Of a stretch of 64,000 bases of DNA, positions 47,619-56,686 are shown piece after piece; within the stretch, counting starts at the first letter, position 1, and every line of letters begins with the position of its first letter. The translations under genes and the position numbers were made by a program. The notes under the pieces are model-generated. The model worked only from the letters and a program-made list of their open reading frames with translations, was not told the origin of the DNA and did no database searches. The stretch covers positions 1 through 64,000 of the forward strand of contig DATBHG010000002.1 of assembly GCA_036557665.1 (NCBI GenBank), in the 5' to 3' direction. This DNA comes from VAZQ01 sp036557665. GTDB taxonomy: Bacteria > Pseudomonadota > Alphaproteobacteria > Rhizobiales > Xanthobacteraceae.

Positions 47619-48280
47619 TGGACATGACGCTGCGGGATCTCAAGGCGTTCTCATCCCGCGAATTCTTCAGTCGCGCGCGCACACGTTTGAGCCTCGAGGT
47701 GCCCGCGGCCCTCAATGATATTACCGCTGAAGCAAGACGGGGCGATCTCGATCTTGATCCGCTTCTGTGGCAGCGGGCAGGCGTACAGGCGACCCGGCCG
47801 GCAGCGGTCCTGGTCGCGGTCGTCGATCGGTCCGATCCTCAAATACTGCTTACGCTTCGCACGCAGCTCCCCAGTCATCCCGGCCAGATCGCGTTCCCTG
47901 GCGGCAAAATCGATCCGCATGACCAATCACCCGCGGATGCTGCCTTGCGCGAGGCTTTCGAGGAGATCGGGCTCTCACGGGCTTGCATCGAGCCGATCGG
48001 GTATCTTGACCTGTATCTCACTTTCTCGGGCTATCGCATCCTGCCGACGGTTGCGCGAGTCCAGCCTGATTATCGGCTCTCGATATGTGAAGCGGAGGTG
48101 GCCGACGCGTTCGAGGTGCCGCTTGCCTTCGTCATGGACGCGCAGAATCATGCGGTGCACAGCCGGGAGTGGAAAGGGATTACACGTCGGCACTACGCCA
48201 TGCCCTTCGGCGACCGTTACATTTGGGGCGTAACGGCGGGTATCCTGCGCAATTTGTACGAGCGCATTTACATCCCCTGA
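47618..48280 (+). CDS. CoA pyrophosphatase (NudL-type Nudix hydrolase)
   Basis: 220-aa Nudix hydrolase that cleaves coenzyme A and its derivatives to phosphopantetheine and 3',5'-ADP. The NudL-specific stretch LLTLRTQLPSHPGQIAFPGG precedes the Nudix box GGKIDPHDQSPADAALREAF followed by EEIGL, with the longer spacing typical of this subfamily; FSGYRILPTVARV follows. ATG at 47618 overlaps the DUF1285 stop. Confidence 0.93.
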   Translation: MDMTLRDLKAFSSREFFSRARTRLSLEVPAALNDITAEARRGDLDLDPLLWQRAGVQATRPAAVLVAVVDRSDPQILLTLRTQLPSHPGQIAFPGGKIDPHDQSPADAALREAFEEIGLSRACIEPIGYLDLYLTFSGYRILPTVARVQPDYRLSICEAEVADAFEVPLAFVMDAQNHAVHSREWKGITRRHYAMPFGDRYIWGVTAGILRNLYERIYIP

Positions 48281-48322
48281 CTCGCTCGCGACGGCTCAGC
48301 CGATTGAGCACAAGGATGAGCG

Positions 48323-48586
48323 ATGGCCCGTCCGGTACTGACTGAAGTCGCCCTGTTCCTTCTCCCGTTCGTCGCCTATGCCGTCTTTCTCTGGTCGACG
48401 CGTGCGGGGATATTGCACCCGGGCAGCTGGACGCTCCCGCGCATAACCTGGCTGCTCATGTGCGCGCTCGTCTTGATGATCGGGAGCTTTGTCGTGCTCG
48501 CCCAATGGGGCGGAGCTCCGGCGGGATCCACCTATGTTCCCGCGCATTATGAGAATGGCAGGTTCGTGCCGGGGCAGACCAGGTGA
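48323..48586 (+). CDS. DUF6111 small membrane protein
   Basis: 87-aa protein with two membrane segments (EVALFLLPFVAYAVFLW and ITWLLMCALVLMIGSFVVLA) and the conserved tail STYVPAHYENGRFVPGQ. This matches the DUF6111 family, which regularly lies between NudL and the CCA-adding enzyme in Hyphomicrobiales. It overlaps the next gene by four bases (GTGA). Function unknown. Confidence 0.9.
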   Translation: MARPVLTEVALFLLPFVAYAVFLWSTRAGILHPGSWTLPRITWLLMCALVLMIGSFVVLAQWGGAPAGSTYVPAHYENGRFVPGQTR

Positions 48587-49848
48587 GCCAGGAGATCGCG
48601 CGACAGCAACGGCTTGACGCCCCCTGGCTCCGCCGCGCGCCGCTGCGCGACATTCTCGCGGCGCTCGACCGTGCGGGAGAGGAAGCTCGGGTCGTGGGGG
48701 GTGCGATCCGCAACACGCTTTTTGACCGTCCCCCTGGGGACATTGATATCGCCACCACCGCGCTTCCGGACGAAGTGATCAAGCGCGTTCAGTCTGCGGG
48801 ATTCAAGGCTGTGCCCACGGGGATCGAGCACGGCACCATCACCGCCGTTGCGGACGGGCAACCGTTCGAGATCACCACGCTGCGGGAGGATGTCCAGACC
48901 TTCGGCAGACGAGCGAAGGTCGCCTTCGGCCGGGACTGGAAACGTGATGCCGAGCGCCGGGATTTCACCATTAACGCGCTTTCGGCAACACGCGACGGCT
49001 TGATTTATGACTACGTGGGCGGCCTCGGCGATATTGCCGGACGCAGAGTGCGCTTCATCGGCGATGCAACCAGCCGCATCGCCGAGGATTATTTGCGCAT
49101 TCTGCGGTTTTTCCGTTTTCATGCCGAGTATGGAAAGGGAGCGCCCGATGCCGATGGCGTGGCCGCCTGCATCGCGGGGCGGGCTGGGCTCGAGCAATTA
49201 TCGCGCGAGCGCATTCGGCTGGAATTAGGCAAGCTTCTGCTTGCCCGGCGCGTCGTGGAGGGGCTGGCGGTCATGACCGAATCCGGCTTGCTCGACCAAC
49301 TACTTGGGGGAGTGCCGCTGCTGGCCAGCCTTTCCAAGCTGATCGACGTGGAGGTCGCGCTCAAAGTGCCGCCCGACCATGTCCGTCGGCTCGGTGCCCT
49401 CGGGGTTTCGGTCATCGAGGATGTGGAACGCCTGCGCCAACGGCTGCGCGTGTCCAATGTCGAATACGAGCGCTTGGCCTCCATGGCAGATCACTGGTGG
49501 CACATTTCCGCAACATGGGATCAGCAAGGTGCGCGCGTATTGCTCTATCGGCTCGGACGCGAGCGTTATCTTGATCGGGTGCTCCTGGCCTGGACGCGTT
49601 CGCCCGAAACTGCCGCCGACGACCGTTGGTCTGCCATGGCCATGCTGCCCGAGCGCTGGATGATACCCAAGTTTCCGTTGCGAGCAGCCGACTTTCTCGA
49701 ACGTGGTCTGCAGAAAGGCCCGCAGCTCGGCAGGGCGCTTGCCACGGCAGAGGAGGCATGGACCGCCTCCGGCTTCCCCGTCGATGGTCGCTCGCTCACC
49801 ATGATCGCGGATCGGGCAGCCGCCGCAACCAGAGCAGAAAGCGGGTGA
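48583..49848 (+). CDS. cca: CCA tRNA nucleotidyltransferase
   Basis: Class II nucleotidyltransferase (421 aa) of the CCA-adding/poly(A) polymerase family, building or repairing the tRNA 3' CCA end. The N-terminal catalytic motif is VVGGAIRNTLFDRPPGDIDI (metal-binding Asp-x-Asp), then RRDFTINALSA, FIGDATSRIAEDYLRILRFF and the RNA-binding helical C-terminus. The GTG start overlaps the DUF6111 stop. Length and motifs are normal. Confidence 0.93.
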   Translation: MSQEIARQQRLDAPWLRRAPLRDILAALDRAGEEARVVGGAIRNTLFDRPPGDIDIATTALPDEVIKRVQSAGFKAVPTGIEHGTITAVADGQPFEITTLREDVQTFGRRAKVAFGRDWKRDAERRDFTINALSATRDGLIYDYVGGLGDIAGRRVRFIGDATSRIAEDYLRILRFFRFHAEYGKGAPDADGVAACIAGRAGLEQLSRERIRLELGKLLLARRVVEGLAVMTESGLLDQLLGGVPLLASLSKLIDVEVALKVPPDHVRRLGALGVSVIEDVERLRQRLRVSNVEYERLASMADHWWHISATWDQQGARVLLYRLGRERYLDRVLLAWTRSPETAADDRWSAMAMLPERWMIPKFPLRAADFLERGLQKGPQLGRALATAEEAWTASGFPVDGRSLTMIADRAAAATRAESG

Positions 49849-49955
49849 CCCCCCTCGGGTTTGGCCCTTTCGTGCAGGATCCGTGAGACGAGGACCCGTG
49901 AGACGACTCGCTCGCGGCCTGGTTCGGCATTAGATTGAAGCCGAGAGAACCGGGC

Positions 49956-50201
49956 ATGATCGCCACCCGCCGTCCCGCCGACATCGCGCGCCGCAGCGCC
50001 AGGGCCATAGCCAGCCGGCCGGCCCGGGACGCCTTTCGCCGCGAAACGTTCTCGCTGCCACGCGAAGCGGCACGCGAGAAAGCGCGCGAGATGTTTCGCC
50101 GCTTCCCCAAGGCGGCCTACATGACGGAGATCGAATCGTGGCGGGTATTGCCCGACGATCGGATCGAGTTCACCGTAAGGCGGCTGCCGACGGCCGACTA
50201 A
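49956..50201 (+). CDS. small conserved hypothetical protein, 81 aa
   Basis: Arg-rich small protein. The ATG at 49956 (IATRRPADIARRSARAIASR) follows a GAGAG sequence; a start at 49935 is possible. The C-terminal part ETFSLPREAAREKAREMFRR then FPKAAYMTEIESWRVLPDDR with EFTVRRLPTAD looks conserved among rhizobia. No domain name or function recognised. Confidence 0.68.
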   Translation: MIATRRPADIARRSARAIASRPARDAFRRETFSLPREAAREKAREMFRRFPKAAYMTEIESWRVLPDDRIEFTVRRLPTAD

Positions 50202-50242
50202 GACTAGCTGAGTGGGCGACCCGCGCCCGTGCGAGGGGCTGA

Positions 50243-50998
50243 TTGTCGTATGGGCTCGAGGGGCTGTCTTTTGCACAGCTCGCGATGATTGCCGCAACTG
50301 CGCTGGTCACATCGCTTATCGGCGGGGTGGCGGGATACGGTACCGGAGCCTTGATGCCTCTGGTTCTGGTGCCGATCATCGGCGCCGAGCCCGTGGTTCC
50401 GATCATTTCAATCTCGGCCCTTCTCACCAATACCGGCCGCGTGGCGGCATTCCGGCATCTGGTCGATCGGCGCCGCGCACTCGTGGTGCTTGCGAGCGCG
50501 GTGCCGACATGTGTCCTTGGGGCCTGGGGGTATACCAGGCTGAGCGGGAAAGGCGCGCTCATTGTGATTGGCTGCATGTTGACGGCGAGCGTTCCGTTGC
50601 GCCGCCTGGTGCGGCGGCGCGGGTTTGCGCTCTCCTCTCGCGGGCTTGCACTTGCGGCATTCGGCTGGGGCCCGCTTGCCGGCGGTACCGTGGGCGCCGG
50701 CATCATCCTGCTCTCTCTGTTGATGGCTACGGGTCTCGAAGGCGCTGCGGTTGTTGCCACAGACGCGGTGGTTTCCATCGGAATCGGCATTGCGAAATTT
50801 GCCACCTTCGGACTTGCCGGCGTCGTCACGGCGCAGGTCGTCGCTATCGCGCTCTTGATCGGCGGCTTGGCATTTCCCGGCGCGTTCGCCGCGAAGGCAT
50901 TGGTGAAGCGGCTGCCGATTCATATGCACACGGCACTGCTCGATGCCGTGGTCATCATCGGCGGCGCGGTGATGATCGGGAATGCGATCGCGGGTTGA
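50243..50998 (+). CDS. TauE/SafE family membrane permease
   Basis: 251-aa polytopic membrane protein of the TauE/SafE (sulfite or sulfoacetate exporter) family with about eight hydrophobic segments. The internal duplication typical of the family is visible: SLIGGVAGYGTGALMPLVLV near the N-terminus and PLAGGTVGAGIILLSLLMAT in the second half. The TTG start at 50243 has GAGGGG nearby; an ATG at 50285 is an alternative. It ends one base before the convergent hemF gene. Substrate unknown. Confidence 0.85.
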   Translation: MSYGLEGLSFAQLAMIAATALVTSLIGGVAGYGTGALMPLVLVPIIGAEPVVPIISISALLTNTGRVAAFRHLVDRRRALVVLASAVPTCVLGAWGYTRLSGKGALIVIGCMLTASVPLRRLVRRRGFALSSRGLALAAFGWGPLAGGTVGAGIILLSLLMATGLEGAAVVATDAVVSIGIGIAKFATFGLAGVVTAQVVAIALLIGGLAFPGAFAAKALVKRLPIHMHTALLDAVVIIGGAVMIGNAIAG

Positions 50999-51892
50999 CT
51001 ACGGCCATTTCACCACCGGCGGAAGCGAGGAAAGAATGGATTCCGTATTGCCCCCGGTGCGCAGTCCGAAGATCGTCCCGCGGTCGTAAAGCAGATTGAA
51101 CTCGACGTAACGGCCACGCTGCACCAGCTGCTCCTCGCGCTCTGCGTCGCTCCAGGGCAGTGCATAGTTTCCTCTGACCAGCTCCGGATAGACCGTGCGA
51201 AACGCGCGGCCGACATCCTGCGTGAAGGCAAAATCCGCCTCCCAATCCCCACTGTCGAGATAGTCGTAAAAGATACCGCCAATCCCGCGCATTTCGTTGC
51301 GATGCTTCAAGAAGAAATAGTCGTCGCACCATTTCTTGTACTTCTCATAAGGCGCTACTGCGGAATGGGGCTCGCATGCTGCCCTCATCGCGGCATGAAA
51401 CGCTATCGTGTCCGGATCGTCCTGCCGCCGCCGGCGTCCGAGCACCGGGGTGAGGTCCGCACCTCCGCCGAACCAGGCTCTGCTGGTCACGACATACCGC
51501 GTATTCATATGCGCTGCCGGCACGTTCGGATTATGCGGATGAGCAATGAGTGAAATGCCGGAAGCCCAGAACCGCGGGTCGGTTTCGGCACCCGGGATTT
51601 CGCTGCGAAACTCGGGCGCGAACTCACCAAACACGGTCGAGACATGCACCCCGACTTTCTCGAATACCCGCCCGCGCATCATCGACATTTCGCCTCCACC
51701 GCCTGGACCTCCGGTGTGATCGCTGCGGCTCCATGGAGCACGGAGAAAATGCCCGCAAGCTCGATCTGCGTGAGGCGCGCCCGCCGGCAAGAAACACTCC
51801 AACGTTTCGAGCGCGCCGCAGATCTCATTTCGCAGCGTCTCGAACCAGGCGCGCGCACGGTGTTTGCGAGAGTCAGGCGATGCAAGCGGCAT
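50999..51892 (-). CDS. hemF: oxygen-dependent coproporphyrinogen III oxidase
   Basis: 297-aa HemF, converting coproporphyrinogen III to protoporphyrinogen IX with O2 in haem synthesis. Signature segments: MSMMRGRVFEKVGVHVSTVF, FWASGISLIAHPHNPNVPAA, HMNTRYVVTSRAWFGGGADL, WCDDYFFLKHRNEMRGIGGI, and the C-terminal RGRYVEFNLLYDRGTIFGLR. Full length, with no frameshift. No FNR-type box was seen upstream. It is convergent with the TauE/SafE gene. Confidence 0.96.
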   Translation of the reverse strand: MPLASPDSRKHRARAWFETLRNEICGALETLECFLPAGAPHADRACGHFLRAPWSRSDHTGGPGGGGEMSMMRGRVFEKVGVHVSTVFGEFAPEFRSEIPGAETDPRFWASGISLIAHPHNPNVPAAHMNTRYVVTSRAWFGGGADLTPVLGRRRRQDDPDTIAFHAAMRAACEPHSAVAPYEKYKKWCDDYFFLKHRNEMRGIGGIFYDYLDSGDWEADFAFTQDVGRAFRTVYPELVRGNYALPWSDAEREEQLVQRGRYVEFNLLYDRGTIFGLRTGGNTESILSSLPPVVKWP

Positions 51893-52186
51893 TCAATCGG
51901 TCTCCGTCGCTTTGCTCGACAGCGCGCGCGGCATAATTGCGCCGTACAATGAGCGAGCTGATTTTGGTGAGGACGGACCGAAAATTCCATACGCGAGGCA
52001 ATATTTTGCCATTGTTTCAGGAGAGCTTGCCGGTGTGGGGGATCTGGGGGTGTGCTGTCGCCTACGTTTGCTTGGGGATTGGCAAACGGGTCCGGCGACC
52101 AGCGCCAGCGAGCGAGGCGGGTGAGGGGTAGCGCCCAGGGGCGTGAGAACGTCCTTCACCCGCCTCGTCATTCGCGCCGTGGGACT

Positions 52187-52669
52187 TCAACTCGCGCGGC
52201 CGTCCAATTTTGCTCGCGGACCCATCTGCCGCAGTGCTTCTCCGACCACCATCGCGGCTGCGACCGCAACGTTGAGCGAGCGCATGCCCCGCTGCATTGG
52301 GATGACGAGCCTTGTGTCGGCCGCCCGATGCACCTCCTCCGGAGCTCCGGAGGACTCGCGGCCAAACAGTAGAACATCCCCGGCACCGAATTCATGATCG
52401 AGATATGAGACGCTTGCACGGGTGGTGAGCAGGACAAGTGGAGCGTGCACCGCACTGCGCCAAACCTGGAATGCGCCCCAGCTGGCGTGCCGGACGATGG
52501 CGGCGCGGTCGAGATAATCCATGCCCGCGCGACGAAATGAGCGATCAGTCGTGGGGAAGCCGGCGGGCTCGATAATGTGGACCTCGACACCCAAACACGC
52601 AGCCAAACGCAGAATTGTTCCGGTGTTCTGCGGAATGTCGGGCTGGAAGAGCGCGAGCCGGACGGGCAA
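52187..52669 (-). CDS. trmL: tRNA (cytidine(34)-2'-O)-methyltransferase
   Basis: 160-aa SPOUT-class methyltransferase that 2'-O-methylates the wobble base of tRNA-Leu. Typical sequence: RLALFQPDIPQNTGTILRLA, HIIEPAGFPTTDRSFRRAGM, DVLLFGRESSGAPEEVHRAA and IPMQRGMRSLNVAVAAAMVV, the last forming the SAM-binding knot. The 294-bp gap to hemF and the 255-bp gap to the divergent petA contain no convincing gene. Confidence 0.94.
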   Translation of the reverse strand: MPVRLALFQPDIPQNTGTILRLAACLGVEVHIIEPAGFPTTDRSFRRAGMDYLDRAAIVRHASWGAFQVWRSAVHAPLVLLTTRASVSYLDHEFGAGDVLLFGRESSGAPEEVHRAADTRLVIPMQRGMRSLNVAVAAAMVVGEALRQMGPRAKLDGRAS

Positions 52670-52924
52670 AGGTCAACACCCGGGATGAGGGCAGCGGCGG
52701 GGCAAGCAGCCGAAAAATCAGATCCGCAACCGCTTGCGCCGCCGAGCGCATGCGACACCGCCCCACTTGCACTCAGGCAAGGGTGCCAATAGAACCCCCG
52801 CAGAACAAGCGCCGCCGCCCGGCGGCGTCGCCGTGTCGGGGGCACAAGTCGCGAGCGCTCGAACCGGGCCGGGTTTAGGCCGCGGTCTCTGCGGCAACCG
52901 CGGTACGCAAAAAGGGTTGCACCC

Positions 52925-53452
52925 GTGACCACGATGCCTTCGGCCGAGCCGTCCCGGCGGGATTTTCTCTACATCGCAACCGGAGCTGCTGCCGTGGTTG
53001 CCGCCGCCGGCGCACTGTGGCCTCTCGTTGCGCAGATGAATCCTGACGCCTCGACGATTGCCATGGGGGCACCAATCGAGGTGGACCTCACGCCGATCGC
53101 GGAAGGGCAAGTGATCAAGGTGTTCTGGCGCAGCAAGCCGATCTTCATCAATCATCGCACCAAGAAGCAGATCGAGGAGGCACAGAACGTCGATGTGGCG
53201 AAGCTGCCCGATCCACAGCCCGATTCGGCGCGGATCAAGCCGGGGCATGAGCAGTGGCAGGTGCTGATCGCCATCTGCACGCATCTGGGCTGCATCCCGT
53301 TGGCGGATCAGGGGCCGTATGACGGATATTTCTGCCCTTGCCACGGCTCCGTTTACGACACCTCGGGCCGCATACGGCAGGGTCCGGCGCCCCTGAACCT
53401 CGCGCTTCCTCCCTACGAGTTCGTGTCCGCCACGAAAATCCGCATCGGCTGA
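52925..53452 (+). CDS. petA: ubiquinol-cytochrome c reductase iron-sulfur subunit
   Basis: 175-aa Rieske protein of the cytochrome bc1 complex. The N-terminus has a twin-arginine motif (SRRDFLYIATGAAAVVAAAG) serving as signal-anchor. The [2Fe-2S] ligands are in CTHLGC and CPCHGS, with GYFCPCHGSVYDTSGRIRQG. The GTG at 52925 or ATG at 52934 starts it; an AGGG sequence precedes the GTG. First gene of petABC, 10 bp before petB. Confidence 0.96.
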   Translation: MTTMPSAEPSRRDFLYIATGAAAVVAAAGALWPLVAQMNPDASTIAMGAPIEVDLTPIAEGQVIKVFWRSKPIFINHRTKKQIEEAQNVDVAKLPDPQPDSARIKPGHEQWQVLIAICTHLGCIPLADQGPYDGYFCPCHGSVYDTSGRIRQGPAPLNLALPPYEFVSATKIRIG

Positions 53453-53462
53453 TGGTCTGAGC

Positions 53463-54731
53463 ATGAGCAGGCATCCGAGCTACCAGCCGACGAATGCATT
53501 CATGCGATGGCTCGAGCGACGACTGCCGATCGCCGGGCTGATCTACTCGTCGTTCATCGTCTATCCGACGCCACGCAACCTGAACTACTGGTGGACGTTC
53601 GGAGGCATTCTCACTTTCATGCTCGCGGTACAGATCGTCACCGGCGTCGTGCTCGCGATGCACTACATGCCGAGCGCCGACCAGGCGTTCGATTCGGTCG
53701 AGCACATCATGCGCGATGTCGATTACGGCTGGCTGCTGCGTTATGTGCACGCGAACGGCGCGTCGATGTTCTTCCTCGCAGCCTACATCCACCTGTTTCG
53801 CGGCCTCTATTACGGCTCCTACAAGGAGCCGCGTGAAGTGCTCTGGATCCTCGGCGTGATCCTGCTGGTGCTGATGATCATGACGGGGTTCATGGGTTAT
53901 GTGCTCCCCTGGGGGCAGATGAGCTACTGGGCGGCGACCGTCATAACCAACCTGTTCTCGGCGATCCCCCTGGTCGGCGAATCCGTAGTGACATGGTTGT
54001 GGGGCGGTTATGCCGTGGGCGGTCCCACGCTCAATCGGTTCTATGCGCTGCATTACCTGTTGCCCTTCGTGATTGCCGCGGTCGTAGTCCTGCACGTCTG
54101 GGCGCTGCACGTGGCGGGGCAGAACAATCCCGACGGTATCGAGCCGCAGACCGAGGACGACACGGTTGCCTTCACCCCTTACGCGACCATAAAGGATGCT
54201 TTCCTGATGATCGTGTTCTGCATCCTGCTCGCCTGGTTCGTGTTCTACGTCCCGAACTTCCTCGGCCACTCGGACAACTACATCCCGGCCAATCCGGCAG
54301 TGACTCCGACTCACATCGTGCCGGAATGGTATTACTTGCCGTTCTACGCGATCTTGCGCGCAATCCCGAACAAGCTGCTGGGGGTGACGGCACTGGCCGC
54401 CTCGATCCTCGTGCTGATGCTGGTGCCCTGGCTCGACACATCGAACGTGAGATCCGCGCGCTACCGGCCGCTCTATCGCCAGTTCTTCTGGGTATTTTTC
54501 ATCGTCTGCGTCGGGCTCGGCTGGTTGGGATCGAAGCCGCCCGAAGGCAACTACGTGCTGCTCGCCCGCATCTTTACGATCTATTATTTCGCATTCTTCT
54601 TTGTGATCCTGCCGGTGCTGGGCAAGGTCGAGAGGACGAAGCCGCTGCCAAAGTCGATTTCCGAAGCAGTGCTGCGCCGGGGCGTTCCGATCGGCACCCC
54701 GGCGCCCGCGCCCGACATGCACAAGGCTTGA
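53463..54731 (+). CDS. petB: cytochrome b of bc1 complex
   Basis: 422-aa membrane cytochrome b with about eight transmembrane helices and the four haem-ligand His residues in the VLAMHYMP ... MFFLAAYIHLFRGLYYGS and FYALHYLLPFVIAAVVVLHV regions. The Qo-site PEWY sequence is present (IVPEWYYLPFYAILRAIPNK). Here petB is a separate gene with its own stop, followed 4 bp later by petC, unlike the fused fbcH of Bradyrhizobium. Confidence 0.97.
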   Translation: MSRHPSYQPTNAFMRWLERRLPIAGLIYSSFIVYPTPRNLNYWWTFGGILTFMLAVQIVTGVVLAMHYMPSADQAFDSVEHIMRDVDYGWLLRYVHANGASMFFLAAYIHLFRGLYYGSYKEPREVLWILGVILLVLMIMTGFMGYVLPWGQMSYWAATVITNLFSAIPLVGESVVTWLWGGYAVGGPTLNRFYALHYLLPFVIAAVVVLHVWALHVAGQNNPDGIEPQTEDDTVAFTPYATIKDAFLMIVFCILLAWFVFYVPNFLGHSDNYIPANPAVTPTHIVPEWYYLPFYAILRAIPNKLLGVTALAASILVLMLVPWLDTSNVRSARYRPLYRQFFWVFFIVCVGLGWLGSKPPEGNYVLLARIFTIYYFAFFFVILPVLGKVERTKPLPKSISEAVLRRGVPIGTPAPAPDMHKA

Positions 54732-54735
54732 AGAC

Positions 54736-55617
54736 ATGATTCTCGGGCGCTTGCTCGCAGTCATCGTCATTGCGGCCGCGCTGTTTGCTCCGGCCACAGC
54801 GCAAGAGCAGCCGCATGAGACCTTGCCGCCGAAGAACCGGTGGTCGTTCGCCGGACCGTTCGGCATCTTCGACCCGGGACAGCTCCAGCGGGGTTTCAAG
54901 GTGTACCGCGAGGTGTGCTCGGCCTGTCACGGCCTGAAGCTGGTCGCTTTCCGCGATCTGGCCGCTCCGGGCGGTCCGGGCTTTACCACGGCCGAGGCAC
55001 AGGCGATCGCCGCCGAATACAAGATCCAGGACGGGCCGAACGATCAAGGCGAGATGTTCGAGCGGCCCGGCCGGTTGGCTGACCATTTTCCTGCACCTTT
55101 CCCCAACGAGCAGGCGGCGCGAGCCCGTTTCAATGGGGTGCCGCCGGACTTTTCCGTCATCGCCAAGGCCCGCGGATTTGAACGAGGCTTCCCCTACTGG
55201 GTGTTCGACCTGATCACGCAATATCAGGAGCAGGGGCCGGACTACGTGACAGCCTTGATGCAGGGCTTCGAGGAGAATCCGCCGGCCGGCTTCACCCTCC
55301 CGCCCGGCACTTTCTACAACAAGTATTTTCCGCCGCACGCGATAACGATGCCCCCGCCGTTGTCCGATCAGCGAGTCGAGTATACCGACGGCGCTCCCAT
55401 GACGGTCGAGCAATATGCCAAGGACATCTCGGCCTTTTTGATGTGGGCGGCGGAGCCGCATCTCGTCCAGAGAAAACGTGTCGGGATGCAGGTGTTCATC
55501 TTCCTCCTCGTCTTTGCCGGGCTCCTGTACTTCACCAAGAAGAGGGTGTGGCATCAGGTCGAGCTGCATCCGGAACAGCTGCGGGGACGGCAGCCAACAG
55601 AATATCCGAGCGCATGA
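54736..55617 (+). CDS. petC: cytochrome c1 of bc1 complex
   Basis: 293-aa periplasmic c-type cytochrome, anchored by a C-terminal helix (MQVFIFLLVFAGLLYFTKKR). An N-terminal signal peptide (ILGRLLAVIVIAAALFAPAT) is followed by a mature protein starting near residue 22 and the haem-binding CSACHG motif (VYREVCSACHGLKLVAFRDL). The typical LPPGTFYNKYFPPHAITMPP segment is near residue 195. Completes the petABC operon. Confidence 0.96.
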   Translation: MILGRLLAVIVIAAALFAPATAQEQPHETLPPKNRWSFAGPFGIFDPGQLQRGFKVYREVCSACHGLKLVAFRDLAAPGGPGFTTAEAQAIAAEYKIQDGPNDQGEMFERPGRLADHFPAPFPNEQAARARFNGVPPDFSVIAKARGFERGFPYWVFDLITQYQEQGPDYVTALMQGFEENPPAGFTLPPGTFYNKYFPPHAITMPPPLSDQRVEYTDGAPMTVEQYAKDISAFLMWAAEPHLVQRKRVGMQVFIFLLVFAGLLYFTKKRVWHQVELHPEQLRGRQPTEYPSA

Positions 55618-55786
55618 AGCCGGCTGCGCGTCGTCAGACGTTCCCGAGCTCCGGTTGCGTCAAAGCATCGGTGCGCAACAAAGCGTGTGCGAGCTCGCAC
55701 ATGCCAGCCGTGGCGCGCGGGGGCGCAGGTGCCTCGCCCTGGGCCAACGCGAGCCGGAAAAACGCCGCCACCTGCAGCGGCTCCGA

Positions 55787-56686
55787 ATGACGAAGGCGGT
55801 CCTCGGCATCATCGGCGGCTCCGGCATCTACGACCTGCCCGGATTGGAGAAAGCTCGGGTAAGACGGATAAAGAGCCCATGGGGCGAGCCCTCTGCCGGG
55901 TTGCGACTCGGCGAGATAGCGGGCACGCCGATCGTATTCCTTGCCCGTCACGACAAGGGCCACCGGCTTTCCCCCTCCGACATCAACTATCGCGCCAATA
56001 TCGACGTGCTCAAGCGCGCCGGGGTTACCGATCTCATCTCCCTCTCCGCTTGCGGGTCCTTCAAGCAGGAGTTGCCACCGGGCACCTTCGTCCTGGTCGA
56101 CCAGTTCATCGATCGAACGTTCAATCGGGCGGGCTCGTTCTTCGGGAAAGGCTGCGTGGCCCACGTCTCCATGGCGCATCCGGTCTCGCCGCGCCTGCAG
56201 GACCGCGTCGCCGCGGCTGCAGCAGCCGAAGGCATCAGGCTGGTGCGCGGGGGCACGTATATCTGCATGGAAGGGCCGCAGTTCTCGACCTATGCGGAGA
56301 GCATGACCTACAAAGGGCTTGGCTATTCCGTGATCGGCATGACCAACCTCCCGGAAGCAAAACTCGCGCGCGAGGCGGAGATTTGCTACGCGACCGTTGC
56401 CATGGTCACCGACTTCGATTGCTGGCATCCCGACCATGATGCAGTCACGGTGCAGGACATCATCTCTGTGCTTACGGCGAACGCGGAGAAGGCCAAGGCG
56501 CTCGTCGCCCGTGTAGCCCGAGATTTCCCGGCCGAGCATGAGCCTTGCCCGGTCGGGTCGGATCGTGCGCTCGACACTGCGCTCATCACCGCCCCGGAGG
56601 CGCGCGATCCCAAGCTCCTCAAGAAGCTCGATGCGGTCGCGGGCCGGGTGCTGCGTAAGCCGATCAGATCATCGCAAGCGGTCTGA
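55787..56686 (+). CDS. mtnP: S-methyl-5'-thioadenosine phosphorylase
   Basis: 299-aa PNP-family enzyme that phosphorolyses methylthioadenosine to adenine and 5-methylthioribose 1-phosphate. Key segments: LGIIGGSGIYDLPGLEKARV, IVFLARHDKGHRLSPSDINY, YICMEGPQFSTYAESMTYKG and MVTDFDCWHPDHDAVTVQDI. The ATG at 55787 gives the family N-terminus; longer frames upstream are not conserved. It lies 169 bp after petC. The product adenine is handled by the apt gene 1.1 kb downstream, and methylthioribose 1-phosphate could feed the RuBisCO-like/cupin pair at 37-39 kb. Its last 18 bp overlap the convergent reductase gene. Confidence 0.95.
   Translation: MTKAVLGIIGGSGIYDLPGLEKARVRRIKSPWGEPSAGLRLGEIAGTPIVFLARHDKGHRLSPSDINYRANIDVLKRAGVTDLISLSACGSFKQELPPGTFVLVDQFIDRTFNRAGSFFGKGCVAHVSMAHPVSPRLQDRVAAAAAAEGIRLVRGGTYICMEGPQFSTYAESMTYKGLGYSVIGMTNLPEAKLAREAEICYATVAMVTDFDCWHPDHDAVTVQDIISVLTANAEKAKALVARVARDFPAEHEPCPVGSDRALDTALITAPEARDPKLLKKLDAVAGRVLRKPIRSSQAV

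Noticed and set aside
51937..52131. Small ORF between hemF and trmL
   Set aside because: No ribosome-binding site, no homology recognised, and the translation looks random; the gap appears to hold only promoters.
53463..55617. Fused cytochrome b/c1 gene (fbcH) as in Bradyrhizobium
   Set aside because: petB has a clear stop at 54731 and petC its own ATG and signal peptide 4 bp later; they are separate proteins.
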